From Cyclina sinensis (Eukaryota; Mollusca; Bivalvia; Venerida; Veneridae), in assembly GCA_012932295.1 (NCBI GenBank), contig JAAONU010000001.1, forward strand, positions 19,716,120-19,780,119: 64,000 nt of DNA, written 5' to 3'. Under the pieces are notes generated by a model, which was given only the letters and a program-made list of their open reading frames with translations, was not told the origin of the DNA and ran no database searches. Shown piece by piece: positions 1 through 12,600 of this stretch (positions are counted from its first letter, which is position 1; each line of letters starts with the position of its first letter). Made by a program: the position numbers and the translations under genes.

Positions 1-1194
1 AAACATGTACATGTATCTTTCTTGTTTCCTCACATGTTTAGAGACATTTTTAAACTTTATAGGAGAAATGGGAATGTCTTTGGTTTATGAAAATATTATT
101 TTTGTTACTCATTCATTACATGGATTCTGTTATTTATTCAAAACAGCAAAATAAAAAATTTAATTAAGCACCTCATGGGAAGCCATAGGCAAAATGTTTA
201 TGGCTTTCCATTGGATGTTATTTACAAAAATTACATCATGTTGGTTTTATCATATTGTTATTTAAATCATTGACCGTTTGTGATAATGTACATTGTGGAC
301 TAATGAATTATGTATAAACCTGTATAAAATAATTCAGGATTAAAATCAAAACTCTGTGTTATTCATCTATTTTACACAAAGCTTTGAATCTGCTAACAGT
401 GAATCTGTCTGCACAGAAATTCCAAGATGTACACTTTCACCTGCTGATAAATAAACTGACAGATTTAATGATGTAATTCAATTATTTTTGTAGTTTTGTG
501 TGACATAATTTAAAAAAGAAAATCATTTTCATTAATTCAGTGGCCTTGGATTCTGCTAGATCAGTTTGTACCAAAATTTAATTTGACATTACAATAAAAA
601 TTTCCTGAAAAGTTTCACGAATGTATGTGAAAACCTTTGGAGATATATGTGTCACAACACTGTATACTTGGCAGAATAGATTTTAACCGAGTCGAGAATA
701 AAATTCTGCATTTCCTGGATGGTTCTATGTGTAAAACCATATACGTTTCTTTGAAGACTGGTTGCTATAGGTGTTGTATTTTAGTATAGCATTTCAGCTT
801 TAGAATAGCATTTCACAAAGTAAGGGGCCATAACTATGCATCTGTGCAACTTTTCATGTTGCTTATCATTACTGTAGAGATAGTGACACTGGCTGGTATA
901 CATTGTGAATTATGCCTGACAAAAAAATTTGTTAGTCAAGGACCATTTTTTGGTGTCAACAAGATGCATCCACATGAGAAACCCAAGGGCACAACATTAT
1001 ATTCTGCATAAAATTTCTGTTGAGTTTTTGGACTCTGGCTTTTACACAGTGATTGCCAAAAAAAAACATGCATTTCAGAGAGGAGATATTTGTTTAGCAT
1101 GGAAGTCTAAACATTTGATGCAGTTAAATATTGTGCAACACAGAATCCTATGCAATAAATAATGGGTTGCAGCTAATTCATTTCTATGGGTATT

Positions 1195-1495
1195 TTGCAT
1201 CATGTTTGATCAGGCCTGATGGTTAATGCATTTATGCAGTAACCAGGCTCTGCAAAAAGCAATGCCCTAGGGTCAGCAGTCCCATTGTTAACTTCCCACT
1301 GATAATCCCTGATAACTGCATAGCACCAATACATGAGAACTCAGTTAAACTATTCCAAACAGAAGAATAAATTGTGATAGTAGCTAGAGCTTTGGTGGAA
1401 TCAAACTTGAGACACCTGACCTTCATGACTCCTGACCTTCGTGACACCTGACCTTCATGACCAGACCATGTGCCTTACCACTGGACCTTGGATCT
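1195..1495 (-). repeat. tRNA-like SINE head with internal tandem triplication
   Basis: Read on the minus strand, the sequence near 1486 starts with a tRNA A-box-like segment ('GGTCCAGTGGTAAGGCAC') and near 1405 has a degenerate B-box-like segment ('CAAGTTTGATTCCACC'). Between them lies an 18-base unit (TGACCTTCATGACTCC-like) repeated about three times at 1420-1468. This fits a tRNA-derived SINE whose middle expanded by slippage. No poly(A) or target-site duplication was established. Confidence 0.4.
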
Positions 1496-2284
1496 TTGCC
1501 AGAAGATTGCAATTCTGCCTTTTCAATACAACCACAGTGTCAAGTATCAGTCTTCTACAGCCTTCCTTCCAAAAGATGGTTTCTTGATGTATATCTCAAC
1601 AAAACTTGAAATCTCTTAAATCATATTATATCAAAGGAGATATTTAGCATTTTTCCTGCTAGTATTATAAGCAAAAGTAATCTTGTATTATTTCCTGCAT
1701 GATGGTAAAGAGCTGAATGATTACATACCACCAGGATATAGCTCTTATTTCTAATTTGAGTGTTTACTGGTATTACAGTTCTTGTCTCATATCGCTGTGG
1801 AATCCCTTTAATGGGGCACCTAAAATATTACCTGTTTTTATAACATTCAGGAAAACAGATGCGCTTTTTGCAAGAGCAAACATATTGTTACAAATTCTTT
1901 ATTTCGCGAATGTTCAGAGAAACTGTTCATATCTGGCAAAAGAATCATTAGGGCCTGTATAAAGGGCACCCATTTCCACTTCACATGCTCTATGCCCCCT
2001 GTATATTGATGAAGAAATAAAATACTTACAGCAGTTTTCTCCTCTGAATTGAGTCAAAATAATGCTGCTCGCAATACCCTAAATGATGTCATATACCATG
2101 TGGTATGGCCACCCTGTGTCACAAACTATTCCTGGAATGTGTTTCAGTATCACTGCACTTGCATTTGATTAAACGATAATGCTTTGATTTTATTTTAGCT
2201 GCATGACTGAAAGGATAAGGGAAGCAACTCAGTAATCACTAAGTCTACTTGGCCAAAAGTGGGCCAAGGTACATGTATTAATGT

Positions 2285-2385
2285 AACAGGTGGTGAAAAA
2301 TCGACCAGGACTCAAACCCAGGGCCTTCCTCTTACAGGGCGGACACTCTACCAACCAAGCTACCAAGCCACATGCTTCTGCCTTA
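2285..2385 (-). repeat. tRNA-derived SINE head
   Basis: On the minus strand the segment reads as a tRNA-like promoter: A-box-like 'TAGCTTGGTTGGTAGAG', an anticodon-like region, then B-box-like 'GGGTTTGAGTCCTGG'. It is not a clean cloverleaf, so it is called a SINE head or tRNA pseudogene rather than a tRNA gene. Confidence 0.5.
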
Positions 2386-3483
2386 TCGATTTATCACCTA
2401 TAAACCTGTACCTGGCTACATAAACTTTAAGAAATGTTTTAAATATCTTTTCCTTCTTTTTTTCGCTTTAAGAAAAAATCTATATGTAGAAACCTGAAAC
2501 TTGAACAAAGTTAATGTATTTTTATTTTCTCTTGACCATTATCAAGTAACATTCATGGTGACAGATTATGATTTGCTTCCAAAAGTGGTCATTTGTGCAT
2601 GAAGGTGAAGTGTTACCTTACCTTCTGTCTGCATTACATTATCTAAGTCATTCAGAAACTTCTTGTGGTGTTGGACTGGTAAATATAATTTGTAGTACAC
2701 ATGACTGTTTCTTTGTTTAGTTTCCCTGCTATAATATATTCTTTAGATTGATAAATGTTCATGCTTCGTTACAACAAAGGTGTATGTCCAAATTTCTGCA
2801 TCATCCACATATATGCATTACCTTTTAGTTAAAGCTTTGCTTAAGGTTATAATCAGGTTGTTATTTGGAAAAGAGTTTTGCTGATTTGTAAATTCTCTTC
2901 TGGTGCGAAAAACTGACGTGGCTTTCGATACTTGATAGATTTGGGGAACTGAGACTTAAAATCTATGAATTCCCAATTCCTTTCAAACTAAAGTTGACTG
3001 TAATCCCCCACCATTACCATCAGTGCTTTGATTTATTCTATCTTGGCAGCAAAACAAAAGCCGCTTACATCAAACCAAAAATTTTATCATCGATGTCCGA
3101 GAGAAAGTATTAAAACACTTAAATTTATTATATTAACATTTTTTCGTCTAAAAGTAAAACAATATATGGTTAATAAAATGCCTCAAATAATCCAAAGGTT
3201 TTGACGAATGCACATTATTATTTTTCAAGAACTGAAGTGTCTCTACGTCATAGTTCTGAAAATCAATGGAATCGCCAAGGTGCAGTTAAATGATTGGAAC
3301 TGTCAGCATCAAAATCAATAATCAGGTGGAATAAAAGGTACCGGGACGTAAATTTCAGGCTCAGAAGCAGTTTAGACGTTGAGATATAACATTTCTATAC
3401 ACAGTGATTAATCTAACAGTTGTCAGTGTCAACAAACTTTGGTCCACAAAACTTTTTCAAGTTTTTGACAAGATTAATTGCAA

Positions 3484-3646
3484 ATGAGTGCGAAGGCTCG
3501 GCCTACAAGTGCGCGGTCGACGACTGCATGGGGTGATTATGGCAATGCCAGACCTGATAGTCAATTTGACTTTGGTCAAGATGGAATTCGTGATGATCCA
3601 GATTTGAGCCCAACAGCAATGGAAGACGATTCTGTCTACATCAGTG
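3484..3646 (+). CDS. PKD2: PKD2 exon 1 (N-terminus)
   Basis: ATG at 3484 opens a polar N-terminus beginning '[20 protein letters not shown]'. The proposed donor is GTAACA at 3647, leaving one extra base, which matches the phase of exon 2 and gives '..[10 protein letters not shown]'. A much stronger donor (GTAAGT at 3734) also keeps phase 1 but would include an in-frame TGA at 3691. Exon 1 is the least certain junction of the core gene. Confidence 0.6.
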
Positions 3647-6600
3647 GTAACAAGGGCAAATCATTCTGCTGTTGCCACTACCTCCAAAAATGAGTCGAAG
3701 TCATGTCTGGCCAAGATTGGAAGTGGTATAGATGTAAGTATCAATATACATATAGTTTTGTTTATTTAAATTAACCTTTTCATGTTGTTGCTTACGTGTT
3801 CTTTTCACTCTAAATTGTCAAATCCAAGAAGGGGTATCTTTTGTTCTAAAAAAAGTAGAATAACTACTAAAGTAATACAGGTCATAGGAACCTTTCCTAT
3901 TTAAGTTCTGTGGACATTAAAGAACTGCATAGTTCTTAAAACCCCCCATTTACAAAGATTTACAAAGTCAATTGTTAGCTATTTTTCTTTACTAAAGGTC
4001 AGTAAAACTTAAAGTTACTTAGGTTAAGGCTAGTATTCACTAATTAGTTGAAAATTACTGAAAGTGTTTCCATTTGCAACAGAAATATCACTCAGATAAA
4101 CATTTTATTAATACTTAAAGAACCCTTTGGGGATTCATTGAAAATGCAATAGTGTTAATAATTTAGCTATACTTCATTATCACCTAAAGTAAGCATTCAT
4201 AATTATATGCTTGTCCAAAAACTTTTACAAAGGCCAAAGCACAACTTTGGGGGCATTGTTACCATACAGTGACAGTTCTTGTTTCTCACTTTTTTCTGTT
4301 GTTGTTGTTGTTTTAAATACACAAAGCTAAATCAAAAGGAAATGAAGACTTAATCATAGCTAATTTCTTTTTGATATTTGCAGCTTTTGCTCAGGTTTAC
4401 ATTTGTATACCATTTTGGGTAGATGATGTAGGTTTACAGATTGCTTTATATCACTTAATAATTCAGTAACATAAAAGAAAATTATTAAAACATTAAAAAT
4501 ATCTGCAAGACTAATATCACAATTTTTATAAAGAAGCTTAGGAGTTTACTAAGAAATGCAGATAACGGTTAAGCATAAAAAACAACACATTTCTGGTAAA
4601 ATACCTTAACACATTATGCCTAGAAAGGAAAATTTCAAAATCAAAATAATTTGCCAGATGTTTTTGTACATTTAATTATTACTTACTTTTGCAACTAACT
4701 ATATTTTCATTTTCAAAGTACCGTATTTCATTTGAAAGAGGCATGCTCTATTTACAAAATTTGTGAAAATAAATTAAAAGTGTATAAATTTTGTCAATAT
4801 TAAAAATTGTTTAAAAATAGTTATGTTTGTGATTGAAAAGTAGTAAAGTCTTGTTATTCAAATAGCTAATCTTATTAAGACTGAATATAACCCACTCTCA
4901 CTGTACATTGTATAATTGTGAATATTACTGCTTGCTGTAAATAGTTGTGATGACGAGGAACTATTTATGTTCAAATAAATTTCTGTTTTGTTCTGTTCTA
5001 AACTTAAGAGTATTCCATTTTCTCAGAAATTATATAGATTTGATTGATTTTGCTTAAATAATAACTCGATGTCCAGGTGTCGGTTAAAAATTCAAAGTGT
5101 AATACATTTCTACATTTAACGGAATACATTTATATCAGTCTTTATAGGGAGAGTTGTTATTGTACAATTTTTAGATGGATAGAAATTTATTTCAGCTGAA
5201 CATTTTAAGTGTTTTAAAGCCTTAAAAAGATTATTTTGAACATAGAGTCATTCTTCTTTCAGGCATCAGTTATTTTCATTCTGTAGTGACATACATTCAG
5301 TATGACTAGCCAGTATTAAAGAGATGATATGCAGTGTATCATTTGGTAATAGTTAGGTCCCTTTATGGAAAGCAAAAAAAACAACAACCAAAAACAAAAC
5401 AAAAAAAACAATAAAAAAACAAGAACATTAAATAAATTTTGCTGTGATATCTTGAAATTTTGATTATTTGAAAGTAAAAAAAAAACAAGACCCTCCAATC
5501 TACTGTAAATTTAAACATGTTTCTCGCAGTCTCACTAAAACGTAGCTCTTTTCTAGATTTGAAAGTAACTGCACGGGCTTCTAAACTGTAATTATGTCTC
5601 AATGTCCAGTATGCTGTACTGAAGAAAAAGTAATACAAAATGAAAGAGAAAATTTAAAAAAAAAACAAGTCAGAATGATTTTCGACTATAAGCAGATGAC
5701 ATTCTTGACATTTCCAGTTTTTCCAAATTTTAGCGAAGTATTTTGAAAATTATACTGAGTAAAAGTATTCATTGACATCCTTATTATAGTGTAAGAGATG
5801 AATTAATAGAAGAAATATTAATCATAATTACATAGATAAAGTTTTGATAAAACCTTAAAAGCTGATTGCCAAAACACTTCATGAATCTCTGCTCTTATGT
5901 TCATATTAAGGGAAAGTATGAGGTATAGAGGTTTCTTCTCTTGGCTTGTCCCCATATTTCCTTCTTATCACCTAATTGCATTCAGGTATATCTATATTAA
6001 TACAATCTTTAGGAAATTTAAACTTTTACTTTGACAAACAATTTTTCAAATGGACTAGTTTTTTTTTTTAAGCTCAGTTCTTTCAGTTTCTTAGGTCTGG
6101 GTGATATAAAATAATTTTTGAATTATATAAGGAATCACTTTCTTCCTTACAAGAAACAAACTTTTCCTTTTCTAGTAAATACATGTATTTTTTTTTTCTT
6201 CACGCTGGAGAAGGAATGTCCTGGAACTAAAGAGAACAGTAGACTCTTATTCTATGTCCCAGATGACATTTGTGGGCATTTTAAACACAAACTTACCAAG
6301 TAACTAAATTTAAAAATATCAATGAACACATAAAAACTGATTTCAAGCCTAATTTGCAGTTAAGTAAACATAATAAATCATCTGAGGTGCCCAAAATAAA
6401 CAATTGACAGTTAATTTTATAAACTTTTGAAGTGTAAGGGCCATGTAAGGGTAAGGTTTTTGCTACTAGGATTATGTTTAGTTTCAAATTTATATACAGG
6501 GCAAGATAAGAGTGAAGGACAAAAAGAGTTGGATACATTTCCCTGCTAAAATTGCTCTTGATCCAACACTTAATTGAAAGAAGATGGTATTAATATAAGG

Positions 6601-9600
6601 AATTGCACATTTTTTTGTCGACAAAGACCTTCAGAGACTTTTCCCACCTTTCCTCTTCTTGGGCAATTTACGTCAGACAATCGATTAGTTTGCAGAAAAA
6701 CACATGAAATATTCATTAGGATTTTATTCAGTTCCATAGCCCAGTTTGACTTACTGATTAATACTGAATAATTGCCAATATAGCTTTGTTGAATTAGCCC
6801 CACAGGTAGGGTACGATATTGATTCTTTCTTTGAGCTTCAGGAGCTGGGACAGGATATTGGAAGCATTTCTAAACCGTACTGCATAGATTTTTCAGTCAC
6901 AGCTTTTACTGCTATTGAAATTGTATTTCTGGAACCATTGATCTGGTATAATAGATCACATTTCATTGTTGATTGAAACATTTTCTAAAGAAGAAGATGA
7001 AATCAGATGGTATAATATAGCTTAGTTTATGAGATGACAGCAAGGGAATTAAATGCTAATTAGCCCACAGTTTCCACGAAGTGTTGAGATGTTAATGCTC
7101 ACAAAATTGGCATTTTTTATTTTTCTTTCTCAGATATTAAATAAATTTAGGTAGCATTAAATAACTTCTTGTTGTGGTAAATAAATTCCTATACTTTGTA
7201 GTTTTTAATCATTTTTCCTTAAGTTCCCAAAGCAGGCTTATACTATGCTATCATTTCTTTCCTTGTTTAATATTGTCGATAGATAGGTCCATTCCCAAAT
7301 GGCTATCAAAACAAGCATTTTTTTCTCAGTTGCACATGTTTTCAAGACTAAAATTCCTTAAATTTAACAAATAAAATATTATTTCTAAAAGGGTAAAAAG
7401 AAAACAGTGCTTTTAATTCACATTAACCAGTATGTATTATTTTATGATAAAAGTCTGTATTAGTATGGCTAGAATTTGTAATGATATTTAGAATTTTCCG
7501 GTATCATGATCACCTGCATTATTAATGATCAATATTATTATTAATGTTTATGAACTTGATGACATTTCCACAAAAATGCTTACAGAACGTTTTCATGGAT
7601 GTCTAGTCCTAATAATGAATTTGAACAAAGAAATTTACATTGTTTCATTAAGTTAATGTTAACAATTTATTGATTAATTTCAAGTCATGTTAATTTAGAT
7701 ATTAAACAAAAGGTTAAAACAACCAGACCATGGAGACACAATCATCTGTATCACATTCATTTCCATTTAAGACTTTTGTTTGATAGATCTATGAAACGTT
7801 AAACTGAGATCCCATGTATTCTTACTATACACTCAGCATATGAAAGAACCAGGAATGTGCCTGGAATGAAATGCTTTCTGTATTACACTATCCTCCAGGA
7901 ATCCAAAATAATGAAACCTTTCAGGGGCATCTGATACCAATGATAAATAAATTCAAATAGATAGATCAGTTGTCTACTGTCTTCTAGTCTTTTGCAGCTA
8001 CTCTCTGATTTTTGTCTAAAATCTCTTTTGGCAAAAGATTTCTGGTTGACAAATGATTGATTTTTAGATGAGCACATATTAAAATTTGGTTTAAGAAATT
8101 CACTAAAAGTAAAAAAAAAGCCATATGACACATTTTTGTATAAGTAGATTTATGGACATTTCAACAATGCATGTATTTTGATGAAAAAAAAAAGAAGAAA
8201 GTAGATATACCATTTTAGAAACACTTTACAAATTTTGGAGAAAATAAAACTGGGAGATATATATATTACAAATTTTTAAAAGAAATAAAATGTTTAACAG
8301 AGAAGTAATAAGGACCTTAGAGTAGTGATAGTCTTTTATTCAGTGCAGTTTTTAACAAAAGTTTTTTTTTTTTAATTCACAATCCTTGATGAATAAAAAA
8401 AATTGAAGGATTTTTAGTTAAAATGGTTTTTAAACTTCTTTCAAATCATTATCTATATATTTTTTGTTAACATTCAGACATTAAACTATCCAAAAGTTCA
8501 TAGTCCCATTTTAAATTGGCGATACCAAGGTGGTTTATGCATGTAAACATTTGCCACTGAATAGGGTTTAGGTATTGTATTGAACAAGCCTTGATCAAAT
8601 ACGGATAAAGAACTAAGCCATAGAACTCTTTGGTTTGCCTTTTGTAACACTATCAGACATAAGCTTTTAAAAGAACGATAGTATAATTAGGGCATGTTCA
8701 GTGTGTTGGTTCATTTATTTATTTACATTTCTTAATATAGATATGGAAGATATTTAAAATTAGCAAACTAGACTGAAGAATTTAGGGGGAAAAAACACGC
8801 AGAGAAAGAATGGCCAAATAAGAAAATGGAGAGAAAGAAAAAGATAATGAAATGAAAAACTAGAAACAATGATTGTAGTGAAATTGAAAAGAAATATTAT
8901 GAAATAGAGACATACTAATTTTGAAGCAGTCCCCAGGAAAGTACTTAATTTTGAAACATTCCCTATAAGTTACAGTAGAGGTTGAAGTGCCCAAGTCTTA
9001 TTAAAAAGGTTTTACCACCACCCTCACGGCTCATTTATTCCCTCAAGTACATAGATTGGTTTGGCTTCAGACTTTGATATTGATGGTACAGATATTGTTT
9101 CTGTATGATGATAAGCTAAATATTTAACTGACTAGGTACATTTATGCTACAGAAATTACTACTTGACTCAACTAAGTATAAGCTTGATGAAGAAAATGTG
9201 AAGTAAATACATAATATAAATACATGCAATAAATAAATATAAAAGATATGAAATATATTTATTTATCATAATTACTTTTGTTTGAATACAAAAATTTGCT
9301 GTAGGTATTTGAAATATAAGTTAGAAGGAATACTGGCTTAACAAGAAAAAGTGATAAAAATTATGTAAATACCATATGCTTTAATTATTTAAATAGTTTT
9401 GTGAGTTTAAGGGCTCAATATCTGACAGCAGTTTCTTCACCTATTAACAGGCAGAAATATCAAAATTGAATCATTAGTTATAAATGAACAAAGTGAAATT
9501 TCTGAAAAAAAATCTGATTTTTATCACGATTTTTTTAACATGCAAAATAAAGTCTTGCATGTAAAATAGCTATTTTAGGTGCATTAAGATATTTCTGTTA

Positions 9601-12600
9601 AGTTCCATGGATGCTTTTATTTCTTCATGGTCATGATTTCCTCATGTATTGAAATGGAACTGGTCTTAAGCACACGAACATACAACAAAATGTTTAAAAC
9701 AATATCATATAAAAAAAAATTGTAATTGTTGCATGAACAGATAAATTGCATTTTGCCAACTGTTAATGGCTGTTATTTATTTTCAGCACTATGGGCCACT
9801 CGGCAGACAGAAGATGTGAAGGGGGACAGAGAGCTTCATGTGAAGACAACTCTGAGAGAATTGATCATCTACATCGTGTTCCTGGTCATTCTCTGCATTG
9901 GTAAGGGGATTTTGATATTTCATGCAAGGTTCTTTTATGAGAAAGTAGATAAAACAATCTATCATTTACACATTATTATTACAGGTCACCATAAAAAGAA
10001 TATTTTGCTGAATTCCAAAGTTTCATCAGAATCCTTTTAGATTCTGTGAGATCTCAGATTTATTGAATTCTTGTATGAACAAAACAGAAACCTACTATCC
10101 CTACTCTTTTGTGCCTGTTATATTTTTGTTCCACTTTTCCTCGATACATAAATTTTTTCTTGACTCAAAGTATTGCATTATTGTAACATCTTGTTATAGA
10201 TATATTTTTATGATGAATCATACTCTGAATTTCAGTAACATTTGGTATGACACAGACTACAATGTACTACTACACCAAGGTGATGAGTGACCTGTTCCTG
10301 GACAAGACCCATTCTGGTGGTGGATCATTCCGTACCATTACCAGTGTCGAGGATTTCTGGAAGGTAATATATAATGTGCTGTATTAGAAAAGTTAACTAT
10401 AATCAGATAGTATGCCATATGTACAAAGTTGTTACTATCCCAGATACTTTCAGAATTCTTTTCTCAAATGTGGAATCTTAATGTACTCCAGTGTATTTTA
10501 CAATTGACACCTATCCCACTGATGCTGTGGCAGTTGTCAGATGACAGTCACTACAACAAGGTTTATAAGAGACTGAACCAAAAGTTAAAATTGCTGTTAT
10601 AGTTTATTGATATATTTGTTGTTAAATTTCTTCTTCTTTTTTTCATCTACAGTTTGCAAAGGACCCACTCCTCAATGGTTTGTATTGGGAGACATGGTAC
10701 AACAACCAGACTGTCCCAACTGAACAACTAGGCTACATCTATTACGAGAACAAGTTACTTGGCGTTCCCCGACTTCGACAACTTCAGGTCCACAGCAACT
10801 CCTGCGTCGTTCACTGATGACTTCAAAGATGTGATTCGAGAATGTTATGAGTCTTACGCTGAGAGTCTGGAAAACAAACAACCATTTGGTCCGCTGGATG
10901 AAAATTATACGGCGTATGTATGATTCTAAGATTTGTTTCTTTTACTTTTGTTTAAGCTTGTCTTGAAATGCTATTTCTGAGACACTTTTCACAATTATAC
11001 TTATTAGTTATGAAAGAATTGCTAATTATTTTGGTAAATGTCCTTTTCCTTTTCTTGTTAACTTACTCATTTTTCTGTCATCATTTTGCTTTACAAGCCA
11101 ACAAAGGAAATAATATATTCAATTTTGTTAAAGCAGTTCACAGAAAGTCAGTTGGTCTCATGCTGTTTTAGAAAAATCTTCCAGAATTTGAGTAGCACTT
11201 CAATAGGTTCTTATTACTGTTATATTTTAGGTGGTTTTACCGGTCTCAGGATGAACTGGATGGATCAAGTCACTGGGGTAAGATTGCTACGTACAGTGGT
11301 GCAGGGTACGTGCAAGACCTTACTCGGAACAAGAGTGAGTCTGCCGACATCATCAACTACCTGTTTGACAATCGCTGGATACGTCGTGGAACAAGAGTTC
11401 TCTTCATTGACTTCACTGTGTACAATGCCAATATAAACCTCTTCTGTGTGATCAGGTAGGGCTGCTCTATTGTTTCCCTGTAGATTTGTTCCTGTTGCCT
11501 TAAATTCAGAATATTAATCTTATTCTAGTTGTTAGTTATTTTACTTTTTTCTTCTTTATTGTAATTTACATAAAGGAGATAAAAAGTTGCAAAGTACCTA
11601 CGGTAACTACATGAATATCTAACATGAAAGATTATCTTTTAATACCATGATTGACATATTAAGATCATACTTCCAAGGCTGTTCATGGCTGCAGTGCAGT
11701 TATTTACACTGTATTCTGAAAAATAAATCAACTAAATGGGAGGGGGGGGGGGGGGGAAACGACTAAAAACTTATTTTTACTGTCATTATCTGCAAAGGCT
11801 AACACATTTTTAAGTGCATGAGTTTGTATTTCATTAGTGTTACCCAGACTATAGAGGTATTTTACATCTGAATAGTCCTTTTTTTCCTCCGGCTTTGAAG
11901 AGCATTATGATTTATTTTGAAATAAAGGGAAGCACTTACATACTTGGAAAAAAAAAAAGATTTTACACTACTGTGAAAGTAGAGGGGACACCATTATATT
12001 GTATTTCTCATTTTCATATATCAGAATAACTTACCAGCAATTTTACAATTTTATGTAATTAACACAATTAACTATACATGCTTCAGTGTTAATAAACCAT
12101 GTGTTTTGTTCTGCTTTAAACAGAATGCATTATTTTGTTTCCAGATTGACTGTTGAATTCCCACCCACTGGAGGAGCGATTCCACACGCCACCATGAGGA
12201 CAGTGAAGTTGATCAGATACGTGACCGTGATGGACTACTTCATTATGGCTTGTGAATTCATTCTCTGTCTTTTCATATTCTACTACATGGTGGAGGAAGC
12301 CATTGAGGTAGGTGAAACATGACCTGTTCATTCGTTATTCAATTTGAAAGGTTTTTTCTGAGAAAAGTAGTTATGATAACTGGAGAGGTTTGAATGTCTC
12401 AAGTTACAGGATGAAATATTGCTTCACTGCAGTAATTCAGCAGGTCTTACAAGGAAAGTAAAACATTACTGGTACTTACAGTTTCTACTTTGAAGTAATC
12501 TGTATTTCATAGTCACCATGTTTCTGTAACTCTTGATGTAAACTGGCCACCTGTTTTAAAGAGATTTGTTGTATTGTGGCTGTAGTGCAATAATGTTTTC

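Larger units (their letters stand above)
1..3483. other. intergenic region upstream of PKD2
   Basis: No convincing coding exon on either strand; the few open frames are short, AT-driven and lack splice or homology support. It contains two tRNA-like SINE heads, listed separately. The last 200 bases before the ATG at 3484 should hold the PKD2 promoter and 5' UTR, but no TATA box or initiator can be named with confidence. Confidence 0.5.
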
